Shown in pieces: positions 49,215-61,882 of a stretch of DNA of 64,000 nucleotides. The translations under genes and the position numbers were made by a program. The DNA is taken from assembly GCA_033782935.1 (NCBI GenBank), contig JAWQEG010000410.1:186001-250000 (forward strand). Reading direction: 5' to 3'. The stretch comes from Petrolisthes cinctipes. Its lineage: Eukaryota > Arthropoda > Malacostraca > Decapoda > Porcellanidae. The notes beneath the pieces were generated by a model. The model was not told where the DNA came from, did no database searches, and worked only from the letters and a program-made list of their open reading frames with translations. How positions within the stretch are numbered: the first letter of the stretch is position 1; every line of letters begins with the position of its first letter.

Positions 49215-51851
49215 ATGCTGAAAATCGATATTTTATTTGCCCAAAGTCAATATGTGTATGCATCTTTTGTACCCGTGTATATCCCTAATTCAGGTTCAAA
49301 ACACCCGAAAATTCGATATTTTGGGGTCCCAGAAGCGATCTGTACATGCCTACTCCTTGCTAGAATGTTTTCAAGATACAGACCCAAAACATGCTCAAAA
49401 TCGATATTTTAAGTGCAAAAAGTCGATATGTGCATGCATCATCTGTACCCGTTTATATCCCAAACTCTCGTTCAAAACACCAGAAACTTCGATATTTTGG
49501 GGTCCCAGAAGCGATCTGTACATGCCTACTCAGTGCTAGAATATTTTCAAATTATACGCCCAAAACATACTAAAAATCGATATTTTGGGTGTCAAAGTCG
49601 ATATGTGCATGCATCTTCTGTACCCGTTTATATCTCAATTTCAGGCTCAAAACACCCGAAAATTCAATGTTTTTGGGTTCCAGAAGCGATATGTACGTGC
49701 ATACTCCGTGTTAGAGTGTTTTTAAAATACAGGCCCAAAACATGCTGAAAATTGATATTTTATGTGCCCAAAGTCAATATGTGTATGCATCCTCTGTACC
49801 CGGTTATATCTCAAATTCAGGCTAAAAACTCCGAAAATTCGATATTTTTGGGTCCCAGAAGCGATCTGTACATGCATACTCCGTGTTAGAGTGTTTTTAA
49901 AATGCAGGCCCAAAACATGCTGAAAATTGATATTTTAGGTGCACAAAGTCAATATGTGTATGCATTCTCTGTACCCGGTTATATCTCAAATTCAGGCTCA
50001 AAACATCCGAAAATTCAATATTTTTTGGTCCCAGAAACGATCTGTACATGCCTACTCAGTGCTAGAATGTTTTCAAAATAGAGGCTCAGAACATGCTAAA
50101 AATCGATATTTTGGGTGCCCAAAGTCGATATGTGCATGCATCTTCTGTACCCGTTTATATCTCAAATTCAGGCTCAAAACACCCAAAAAAATCGATATTT
50201 TTGTGTCCCAGAAGCTATCTGTACATGTCTACACCGTGTTTGAGAATTTTCAAAATACAGGCCCAAAAGATGCTCAAAATCGATATTATAGGTGCCCAAA
50301 GTCGATATGTGCATGCATCTTCTGTACCCGTTTATATCTCAAATTCAGGCTCAAAACACTCAAAAATTTAATGTTTTTGGGTCCCAGAAGCGATCTGTAC
50401 GTGCATACTCCGTGTTAGAGTGTTTTTAAAATACAGGCCCAAAACATGCTGAAAATCGATATTTTATGTGCCCAAAGTCAATATGTGTATGCATCCTCTG
50501 TACCCGGATATATATCAAATTCAGGCTCAAAACTACGAAAATTCGATATTTTTATGTCCCAGAAGCGATCTGTACATGCATACTCCGTGTTAGAGTGTTT
50601 TTAAAATGCAGGCCCAAAACATGCTGAAAATTGATATTTTATGTGCCGAAAGTCAATATGTGTATGCATTCTCTGTACCCGGTTATATCTCAAATTCAGG
50701 CTCAAAACTCCGAAAATTCGATATTTTTATGTCCCAGAAGCGATCTGTACATGCATACTCCGTGTTAGAGTGTTTTTAAAATGCAGGCCCAAAACATGCT
50801 GAAAATTGATATTTTAGGTGCACAAAGTCAATATGTGCATGCATCTTCTGTACCCGTTTATGTCTCAAATTCAGACTCAAAACACCCGAATATTCGATAT
50901 TTTTGGGTCCCAAAAGCCATCTGTACATGCATACTCCGTGTTAGAGTATTTTTAAAATACAGGCCTAAAACATGCTGAAAATCGATATTTTAGCTGCCCA
51001 AAGTCAATATGTGTATGCATTCTCTGTACCCGGTTATATCTCAAATTCAGGCTCAAAACACCCGAAAATTCAATATTTTTGGGTCCCAGAAACGATCTGT
51101 ACATGCCTACTCAGTGCTAGAATGTTTTTTAAATAGAGGCTCAGAACATTCTAAAAATCGATATTTTGGGTGCCCAAAGTCGATATGTGCATGCATCTTC
51201 TGTACCCGTTTATATCTCAAATTCAGGCTCAAAACACTCAAAAATTCGATATTTTTGTGTCGCAGGAGCGATCTGTACGTGTCTATTCCGTGTTAGAGTA
51301 TTTTAAAAATACAGGCCCAAAATATGCTCAAAATCGATATTTTGGGTGCCCAAAGTCGATATGTGCATGCATCTTCTGTACCCGTTTATGTCTCAAATTC
51401 ACACTCAAAACACCCGAATATTCGATATTTTTGGGTCCCAAAAGCCATCTGTACATGCATACTCCGTGTTAGAGTATTTTTAAAATACAGGCCTAAAACA
51501 TGCTGAAAATCGATATTTTAGCTGCCCAAAGTCAATATGTGTATGCATTTTCTGTACCCGTTTATATCTCAAATTCAGGCTCAAAACACCCGAAAATTCG
51601 ATATTTTTGGGTCCCAAAAGCTATCTGTACATGTCTACTCCGTGTTAGAGTATTTTTAAAATACAGGCCCAAAACATACTAAAAATCGATAATTTAGGTG
51701 CCCAAAGTCGATATGTGCATGCATCTTCTGTACCCGTTTATATCTCAAATTCAGGCTCAAAACACCCGAAAATTCAATATTTTTGGGTCCCAAAAGCCAT
51801 CTGTACGTGCATACTCCGTGTTAGAGTGTTTTTAAAATACAGGCCCAAAAC
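49215..51851 (+). repeat. 15-monomer HOR copy E4, 2,637 bp
   Basis: In register with E3. Small differences include GGCTAAAAACTCCG near 49,820 and TTTTTTAAATAGAGG near 51,125. Confidence 0.87.
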
Positions 51852-53606
51852 ATGCTGAAAATCGATATTTTATTTGCCCAAAGTCAATATGGGTATGCAT
51901 CTTTTGTACCCGTGTATATCCCTTATTCAGGTTCAAAACACCCGAAAATTCGATATTTTGGGGTCCCAGAAGCGATCTGTACATGCCTACTCCTTGCTAG
52001 AATGTTTTCAAGATACAGACCCAAAACATGCTCAAAATCGATATTTTAAGTGCAAAAAGTCGATATGTGAATGCATCTTCTGTACCCGTTTATATCTCAA
52101 ATTCATGCTCAAAAGTCCGAAAATTCGATATTTTTGGGTCCCTTAAGCAATCTGCACATGCCTACTCAGTGCTAGAATGTTTTTAAAATACAGGCCCAAA
52201 ACATGCTATAAATCGATATTTTAGGTGTCTAAAGTCGATATGTGCATGCATCATCTGTACCCGTTTATATCCCAAACTCTCGTTCAAAACACCAGAAACT
52301 TCGATATTTTGGGGTCCCAGAAGCGATCTGTACATGCCTACTCAGTACTAGAATATTTTCAAATTATACGCCCAAAACATACTAAAAATCGATATTTTGG
52401 GTGTCAAAGTCGATATGTGCATGCATCTTCTGTACCCGTTTATATCTCAATTTCAGGCTCAAAACACCCGAAAATTCAATGTTTTTGGGTTCCAGAAGCG
52501 ATATGTACGTGCATACTCCGTGTTAGAGTGTTTTTAAAATACAGGCCCAAAACATGCTGAAAATCGATATTTTATGTGCCCAAAGTCAATATGTGTATGC
52601 ATCCTCTGTACCCGGTTATATCTCAAATTCAGGCTCAAAACTCCGAAAATTCGATATTTTTATGTCCCAGAAGCGATCTGTACATGCATACTCCGTGTTA
52701 GAGTGTTTTTAAAATGCAGGCCCAAAACATGCTGAAAATTGATATTTTAGGTGCACAAAGTCAATATGTGTATGCATTCTCTGTACCCGGTTATATCTCA
52801 AATTCAGGCTCAAAACATCCGAAAATTCAATATTTTTTGGTCCCAGAAACGATCTGTACATGCCTACTCAGTGCTAGAATGTTTTCAAAATAGAGGCTCA
52901 GAACATGCTAAAAATCGATATTTTGGGTGCCCAAAGTCGATATGTGCATGCATCTTCTGTACCCGTTTATATCTCAAATTCAGGCTCAAAACACCCAAAA
53001 ATTCGATATTTTTGTGTCCCAGGAGCGATCTGTACGTGTCTATTCCGTGTTAGTGTTTTAAAAATATAGACCCAAAATATGCTCAAAATCGATATTATGG
53101 GTGCCCAAAGTCGATATGTGCATGCATCTTCTGTACCCGTTTATGTCTCAAATTCAGACTCAAAACACCCGAATATTCGATATTTTTGGGTCCCAAAAGC
53201 CATCTGTACATGCATACTCCGTGTTAGAGTATTTTTAAAATACAGTCCAAAAACATGCTGAAAATCGATATTTTAGCTGCCCAAAGTCAATATGTGTATG
53301 CATCTTCTGTACCCGTTTATATCTCAAATTCAGGCTCAAAACACCCGAAAATTCGATATTTTTAGGTCCCAAAAGCGATCTGTACATGTCTACTCAGTGT
53401 TAGAGTATTTTTAAAATACAGGCCCAAAACATACTAAAAATCGATATTTTAGGTGCCCAAAGTCAATATGTGCATGCATCTTCTGTACCCGTTTATATCT
53501 CAAATTCAGGCTCAAAACAAATGAAAAATCAATGTTTTTGGGTCCCAGAAGCGATCTGTACGTCTATACCCCGTGTTAGAGTGTTTTTAAAATACAGGCC
53601 CAAAAC
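51852..53606 (+). repeat. Right partial HOR copy E5 and exit from the family
   Basis: The first four monomers match E2 (offset 6,504) and the next ones match E4 with one extra monomer (52,751 versus 49,939, offset 2,812). After about 53,270 the units pass into those of the next zone. One unit has a shortened end (GTTAGTGTTTTAAAAATATAG near 53,050). Confidence 0.8.
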
Positions 53607-55014
53607 ATGCTAAAAATCGATATTTTATGTGCCCAAAGTCAATATGTGTATGCATTCTCTGTACCCTGTTATATCTCAAATTCAGGCTCAAAACACCCGA
53701 AAATTCAATATTTTTGGGTCCCAGAAGCGATCTGTACATGCCTACTCAGTGCTAGAATGTTTTCAAAATAGAGGCTCAGAACATTCTAAAAATCGATATT
53801 TTGGGTGCCCAAAGTCGATATGTGCATGCATCTTGTGTACCCGTTTATATCTCAAATTCAGGCTCAAAACACCCGAAAATTCGATATTTTTAGGTCCCAA
53901 AAGCGATCTGTACATGTCTACTCAGTGTTAGAGTATTTTTAAAATACAGGCCCAAAACATACTAAAAATCGATATTTTAGGTGCCCAAAGTCAATATGTG
54001 CATGCATCTTCTGTACCCGTTTATATCTCAAATTCAGGCTCTAAACAAACGAAAAATCAATGTTTTTGGGTCCCAGAAGCGATCTGTACGTCTATACCCC
54101 GTGTTAGAGTGTTTTTAAAATACAGGCCCAAAACATGCTAAAAATCGATATTTTATGTGCCCAAAGTCAATATGTGTATGCATTCTCTGTACCCGGTTAT
54201 ATCTCAAATTCAGGCTCAAAACACCCGAAAATTCAATATTTTTGGGTCCCAGAAGCGATCTGTACATGCCTACTCAGTGCTAGAATGTTTTCAAAATAGA
54301 GGCTCAGAACATTCTAAAAATCGATATTTTGGGTGCCCAAAGTCGATATGTGCATGCATCTTCTGTACCCGTTTATATCTCACATTCAGGCTCAAAACAC
54401 CCGAAAATTCAATATTTTTGGGTCCCAGAAGCGATCTGTACGTGCATACTCCGTGTTAGAGTGTTTTTAAAATACAGGCCCAAAACATGCTAAAAATCGA
54501 TATTTTATGTGGCCAAAGTCAATATGTGTATGCATCTTCTGTACCCGTGTATATCCCTAATTCAGGTTCAAAACACCAGAAAATTCGATATTTTGGGGTT
54601 CCAGAAGCGATCTGTACATGCCTACTCCTTGCTAGAATGTTTTCAAGATACAGAACAAAAACATGCTCAAAATCGATATTTTAAGTGCAAAAAGTCGATA
54701 TGTGCATGCATCTTCTGTACCCGTTTATATCTCAAATTCAGGCTCAAAACACCCGAAAATTCGATATTTTTAGGTACCAAAAGCGATCTGTACATGTCTA
54801 CTCCGTGTTAGAGTATTTTTAAAATACAGGCCCAAAACATACTAAAAATCGATATTTTAGGTGCCCAAAGTCGATATGTGCATGCATCTTCTGTACCCGT
54901 TTATATCTCAAATTCAGGCTCAAAACAAACGAAAAATCAATGTTTTTGGGTCCCAGAAGCGATCTGTACGTGCATACCCCGTGTTAAAGTGTTTTTAAAA
55001 TACAGGCCCAAAAC
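53607..55014 (+). repeat. 8-monomer HOR copy F1, 1,408 bp
   Basis: The order is p q r p' q' s t r'. p has TTTTATGTGCCC and CCGGTTATATC (CCTGTTATATC in the first). q has ATTCTAAAAATCG and TTTTGGGTGCCC. r has ACAAACGAAAAATCAATG. s has TTTTATGTGGCC with GTGTATATCCC. t has AAGTGCAAAAAGTCG. The p q r triplet is partly repeated inside the unit at 528 bp (53,629 and 54,157). Confidence 0.85.
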
Positions 55015-56422
55015 ATGCTGAAAATCGATATTTTATGTGCCCAAAGTCAATATGTGTATGCATTCTCTGTACCCGGTTATATCTCAAATTCAGGCTCAAA
55101 ACACCCGAAAATTCAATATTTTTGGGTCCCAGAAGCGATCTGTACATGCCTACTCAGTGCTAGAATGTTTTCAAAATAGAGGCTCAGAACATTCTAAAAA
55201 TCGATATTTTGGGTGCCCAAAGTCGATATGTGCATGCATCTTGTGTACCCGTTTATATCTCAAATTCAGGCTCAAAACACCCGAAAATTCGATATTTTTA
55301 GGTCCCAAAAGCGATCTGTACATGTCTACTCAGTGTTAGAGTATTTTTAAAATACAGGCCCAAAACATACTAAAAATCGATATTTTAGGTGCCCAAAGTC
55401 AATATGTGCATGCATCTTCTGTACCCGTTTATATCTCAAATTCAGGCTCAAAACAAACGAAAAATCAATGTTTTTGGGTCCCAGAAGCGATCTGTACGTC
55501 TATACCCCGTGTTAGAGTGTTTTTAAAATACAGGCCCAAAACATGCTAAAAATCGATATTTTATGTGCCCAAAGTCAATATGTGTATGCATTCTCTGTAC
55601 CCGGTTATATCTCAAATTCAGGCTCAAAACACCCGAAAATTCAATATTTTTGGGTCCCAGAAGCGATCTGTACATGCCTACTCAGTGCTAGAATGTTTTC
55701 AAAATAGAGGCTCTGAACATTCTAAAAATCGATATTTTGGGTGCCCAAAGTCGATATGTGCATGCATCTTCTGTACCCGTTTATATCTCACATTCAGGCT
55801 CAAAACACCCGAAAATTCAATATTTTTGGGTCCCAGAAGCGATCTGTACGTGCATACTCCGTGTTAGAGTGTTTTTAAAATACAGGCCCAAAACATGCTA
55901 AAAATCGATATTTTATGTGGCCAAAGTCAATATGTGTATGCATCTTCTGTACCCGTGTATATCCCTAATTCAGGTTCAAAACACCAGAAAATTCGATATT
56001 TTGGGGTTCCAGAAGCGATCTGTACATGCCTACTCCTTGCTAGAATGTTTTCAAGATACAAACCAAAAACATGCTCAAAATCGATATTTTAAGTGCAAAA
56101 AGTCGATATGTGCATGCATCTTCTGTACCCGTTTATATCTCAAATTCAGGCTCAAAACACCCGAAAATTCGATATTTTTAGGTACCAAAAGCGATCTGTA
56201 CATGTCTACTCCGTGTTAGAGTATTTTTAAAATACAGGCCCAAAACATACTAAAAATCGATATTTTAGGTGCCCAAAGTCGATATGTGCATGCATCTTCT
56301 GTACCCGTTTATATCTCAAATTCAGGCTCAAAACAAACGAAAAATCAATGTTTTTGGGTCCCAGAAGCGATCTGTACGTGCATACCCCGTGTTAAAGTGT
56401 TTTTAAAATACAGGCCCAAAAC
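55015..56422 (+). repeat. 8-monomer HOR copy F2, 1,408 bp
   Basis: Monomer-by-monomer copy of F1 with few differences (GCTCTGAACATTC at 55,710, CAAACCAAAAACATGC at 56,060). Confidence 0.87.
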
Positions 56423-57830
56423 ATGCTGAAAATCGATATTTTATGTGCCCAAAGTCAATATGTGTATGCATTCTCTGTACCCGGTTATATCTCAAATTCA
56501 GGCTCAAAACACCCGAAAATTCAATATTTTTGGGTCCCAGAAGCGATCTGTACATGCCTACTCAGTGCTAGAATGTTTTCAAAATAGAGGCTCAGAACAT
56601 TCTAAAAATCGATATTTTGGGTGCCCAAAGTCGATATGTGCATGCATCTTGTGTACCCGTTTATATCTCAAATTCAGGCTCAAAACACCCGAAAATTCGA
56701 TATTTTTGTGTCGCAGGAGCGATCTGTACGTGTCTATTACGTGTTAGAGTATTTTAAAAATACAGGCCCAAAATATGCTCAAAATCGATATTTTGGGTGC
56801 CGAAAGTCGATATGTGCATGTATCTCCTGTACCCGTTTATGTCTCAAATTCAGACTTAAAACACCCGAATATTCGATATTTTTGTGTCCCAAAAGCCATC
56901 TGTACATGCATACTCCGTGTTAGAGTATTTTTAAAATACAGGCCTAAAACATGCTGAAAATCGATATTTTAGCTGCCCAAAGTCAATATGTGTATGCATC
57001 TTCTGTACCCGTTTATATCTGAAATTCAGGCTCAAAACACCCGAAAATTCGATATTTTTGGGTCCCAGAAGCGATCTGTACATGCCTACTCAGTGCTAGA
57101 ATGTTTTCAAAATAGAGGCTCAGAACATTCTAAAAATCGATATTTTGGGTGCCCAAAGTCGATATGTGCATGCATCTTCTGTACTCGTTTATATCTCAAA
57201 TTCAGGCTCAAAACACCCAAAAATTCGATATTTTTGTGTCGCAGGAGCGATCTGTACGTGTCTATTCCGTGTTAGAGTATTTTAAAATTACAGGCCCAAA
57301 ATATGCTCAAAATCGATATTTTGGGTGCCCAAAGTCGATATGTGCATGCATCTTCTGTACCCGTTTATATCTCAAATTCAGGCTCAAAACACCCAAAAAT
57401 TCCATATTTTTGGGTCCCAAAAGCGATCTGTACATATCTACTCTGTGTTAGAGTATTTTTAAAATAGAGGCCGAAAACATACTAATAATCGATATTTTAG
57501 TTGCACAAAGTCGATATGTGCATCCATCTTCTATACCCGTTTATATCTCAAATTCAGGCTCAAAACACCCGAAAATTCAATATTTTTGGGTCCCTTAAGC
57601 GATCTGTACATGTCTACTCCGTGTTAGAGTATTTTTAAAATAGAGGCCCAAAACATACTAAAAATCGATATTTTAGGTGCCCAAAGTCATTATGTGCATC
57701 CATCTTCTATACCCGTTTATATCTCAAATGTAGGCTCAAAACACCCGAAAATTCGATATTTTTGTGTCGCAGGAGCGATCTGTACGTGTCTATTACGTGT
57801 TAGAGTATTTTAAAAATACAGGCCCAAAAT
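56423..57830 (+). repeat. Start of F3, then 6-monomer HOR copy G1
   Basis: 56,423-56,774 holds p and a q whose half B has switched to TGTGTCGCAGGAGCG, a type from the 41-53 kb zone. 56,775-57,830 is then a 1,056-bp, six-monomer block (u v w x y z) that recurs at 57,831. Confidence 0.82.
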
Positions 57831-59945
57831 ATGCTCAAAATCGATATTTTGGGTGCCGAAAGTCGATATGTGCATGTATCTCCTGTACCCGTTTATGTCT
57901 CAAATTCAGACTTAAAACACCCGAATATTCGATATTTTTGTGTCCCAAAAGCCATCTGTACATGCATACTCCGTGTTAGAGTATTTTTAAAATACAGGCC
58001 TAAAACATGCTGAAAATCGATATTTTAGCTGCCCAAAGTCAATATGTGTATGCATCTTCTGTACCCGTTTATATCTGAAATTCAGGCTCAAAACACCCGA
58101 AAATTCGATATTTTTGGGTCCCAGAAGCGATCTGTACATGCCTACTCAGTGCTAGAATGTTTTCAAAATAGAGGATCAGAACATTCTAAAAATCGATATT
58201 TTGGGTGCCCAAAGTCGATATGTGCATGCATCTTCTGTACTCGTTTATATCTCAAATTCAGGCTCAAAACACCCAAAAATTCGATATTTTTGTGTCGCAG
58301 GAGCGATCTGTACGTGTCTATTCCGTGTTAGAGTATTTTAAAAATACAGGCCCAAAATATGCTCAAAATCGATATTTTGGGTGCCCAAAGTCGATATGTG
58401 CATGCATCTTCTGTACCCGTTTATATCTCAAATTCAGGCTCAAAACACCCAAAAATTCCATATTTTTGGGTCCCAAAAGCGATCTGTACATATCTACTCT
58501 GTGTTAGAGTATTTTTAAAATAGAGGCCGAAAACATACTAAAAATCGATATTTTAGTTGCCCAAAGTCGATATGTGCATCCATCTTCTATACCCGTTTAT
58601 ATCTCAAATTCAGGCTCAAAACACCCGAAAATTCAATATTTTTGGGTCCCTTAAGCGATCTGTACATGTCTACTCCGTGTTAGAGTATTTTTAAAATAGA
58701 GGCCCAAAACATACTAAAAATCGATATTTTAGGTGCCCAAAGTCATTATGTGCATCCATCTTCTATACCCGTTTATATCTCAAATTTAGGCTCAAAACAC
58801 CCAAAAATTCGATATTTTTGGGTCCCAAAAGCGATATGTACATGTCTACTCAATGTTAGAGTATTTTTAAAATACAGGCCCAAAACATACTAAAAATCGA
58901 TATTTTAGGTGCCCAAAGTCGATATGTGCATGCATCTTCTGTACCCGTTTATATCTCAAATTCAGGCTTAAAACACCCGAAAATTCAATATTTTTGGGTC
59001 CCTTAAGCGATCTGTACATGCATACTCAGTGCTAGAATGTTTTCAAAATATAGGCTCAAAACATGCTAAAAATCGATATTTTACGTGTCCAAAGTCGATA
59101 TGTGCATACATCTTTTGTACCCGTTTATATCCCAAATTCAACCTCAAAACACCCGAAAATTCGATATTTTTTGGTTCACAGAAGCAATCTGTACATATCT
59201 ACTCAATGAAAGAATATTTTCAAAATATAGGCCCAAAACAAGCTAAAAATCGATATTATAGGTGCCCAATGTCGATATGTGAATGCATATGCTGTACCCG
59301 TTTATATCTCAAATTTAGGCTCAAAACACCCGAAAATTCGATATTTTTGGGTCCAAGAAGTGATCTGTACATGCCTACTCAGTCCTAGAATATTTTCAAA
59401 ATATAGGGTCAAAACATGCTAAAAATCGATATTTTATGTGTCCCAAGTCAATATGTGAATGCATCTTCTGTACCCGTTTATATCCCAAATTCAGGCTCAA
59501 AACACCCGAAAATTCAATATTTTTGTGTCCCAGAAGCGATCTGTACATGCATACTCCGTGTTAGAGTGTTTTTTTAAAATGCAAGCCCAAAACATGCTGA
59601 AAATTGATATGTTAGGTGCACAAAGTCAATATGTGTATGCATTCTCTGTACCCGGTTATATCTCAAATTCAGGCTCAAAACACCCGAAAATTCAATATTT
59701 TTGGGTCCCAGAAGCGATCTGTACATGCCTACTCAGTGCTAGAATGTTTTCAAAATAGAGGCTCAGAACATGCTAAAAATCGATATTTTGGGTGCCCAAA
59801 GTCGATATGTGCATGCATCTTCTGTACCCGTTTATATCTCAAATTCAGGCTCAAAACACCCAAAAATTCGATATTTTTGTGTCCCAGGAGCGATCTGTAC
59901 GTGTCTATTCCGTGTTAGAGTATTTTAAAAATACAGACCCAAAAT
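57831..59945 (+). repeat. 6-mer copy G2 plus flank; left copy of a 4,052-bp duplication
   Basis: 57,831-58,886 repeats 56,775-57,830. The whole stretch 57,831-59,945 recurs at 61,883-63,997. Distinctive units include CATCCATCTTCTATACCC and a monomer with CAACCTCAAAACACCC near 59,140. Confidence 0.83.
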
Positions 59946-61882
59946 ATGCTCAAAATCGATATTTTATGTAGCCAAAGTCAATATGTGTATGCATCTTCTG
60001 TACCCGTGTATATCCCTAATTCAGGTTCAAAACACCAGAAAATTCGATATTTTGGGGTTCCAGAAGCGATCTGTACATGCCTACTCCTTGCTAGAATGTT
60101 TTCAAGATACAGACCAAAAACATGCTCAAAATCGATATTTTAAGTGCAAAAAGTCGATATGTGCATGCATCTTCTGTACCCGTTTATATCTCAAATTCAG
60201 GCTCAAAACACCCGAAAAATCGATATTTTTAGGTACCAAAAGCGATCTGTACATGTCTACTCCGTGTTAGAGTATTTTTAAAATACAGGCCCAAAACATA
60301 CTAAAAATCGATATTTTAGGTGCCCAAATTCGATATGTGCATGCATCTTCTGTACCCGTTTATATCTCAAATTCAGGCTCAAAACAAACGAAAAATCAAT
60401 GTTTTTGGGTCCCAGAAGCGATCTGTACGTGCATACCCCGTGTTAAAGTGTTTTTAAAATACAGGCCCAAAACATGCAGAAAATCGATATTTTATGTGCC
60501 CAAAGTCAATATGTGTATGCATCTTCTGTACCCGTGTATATCCCTAATTCAGGTTCAAAACACCAGAAAATTCGATATTTTTGGGTCCCAGAAGCGATCT
60601 GTACATGCCTACTCCTTGCTAGAATGTTTTACAAGATACAGACCCAAAACATGCTCAAAATCGATATTTTAGGTGCCCAAAGTCAATATGTGTATGCATT
60701 CTCTGTACCCGGTTATATCTCAAATTCAGGCTCAAAACACCCGAAAATTCAATATTTTTGGGTCCCAGAAGCGATCTGTACATGCCTACTCAGTGCTAGA
60801 ATGTTTTCAAAATAGAGGCTCAGAACATTCTAAAAATCGATATTTTGGGTGCCCAAAGTCGATATGTGCATGCATCTTCTGTACCCGTTTATATCTCACA
60901 TTCATTCTCAAAACACCCGAAAATTCAATATTTTTGGGTCCCAGAAGCGATCTGTACGTGCATACTCCGTGTTAGAGTGTTTTTAAAATACAGGCCCAAA
61001 ACATGCTAAAAATCGATATTTTATGTGGCCAAAGTCAATATGTGTATGCATCTTCTGTACCCGTGTATATCCCTAATTCAGGTTCAAAACACCAGAAAAT
61101 TCGATATTTTGGGGTTCCAGAAGCGATCTGTACATGCCTACTCCTTGCTAGAATGTTTTCAAGATACAGACCAAAAACATGCTCAAAATCGATATTTTAA
61201 GTGCAAAAAGTCGATATGTGCATGCATCTTCTGTACCCGTTTATATCTCATTTTCAGGCTCAAAACACCCGAAAAATCGATATTTTTAGGTACCAAAAGC
61301 GATCTGTACATGTCTACTCCGTGTTAGAGTATTTTTAAAATACAGGCCCAAAACATACTAAAAATCGATATTTTAGGTGCCCAAAGTCGATATGTGCATG
61401 CATCTTCTGTACCCGTTTATATCTCAAATTCAGGCTCAAAACAAACGAAAAATCAATGTTTTTGGGTCCCAGAAGCGATCTGTACGTGCATACCCCGTGT
61501 TAAAGTGTTTTTAAAATACAGGCCCAAAACATGCTGAAAATCGATATTTTATGTGCCCAAAGTCAATATGTGTATGCATTCTCTGTACCCGGTTATATCT
61601 CAAATTCAGGCTCAAAACACCCGAAAATTCAATATTTTTGGGTCCCAGAAGCGATCTGTACATGCCTACTCAGTGCTAGAATGTTTTCAAAATAGAGGCT
61701 CAGAACATTCTAAAAATCGATATTTTGGGTGCCCAAAGTCGATATGTGCATGCATCTTGTGTACCCGTTTATATCTCAAATTCAGGCTCAAAACACCCGA
61801 AAATTCGATATTTTTGTGTCGCAGGAGCGATCTGTACGTGTCTATTACGTGTTAGAGTATTTTAAAAATACAGGCCCAAAAT
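59946..61882 (+). repeat. F-type monomers between the two duplicated blocks (11 monomers)
   Basis: The order is s t r' s p q' s t r' p and a hybrid q, built from the 8-mer F family but rearranged. The s at 60,474 lacks the TGGCC variant. 61,531-61,882 repeats 56,423-56,774, including the hybrid q. Confidence 0.8.
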
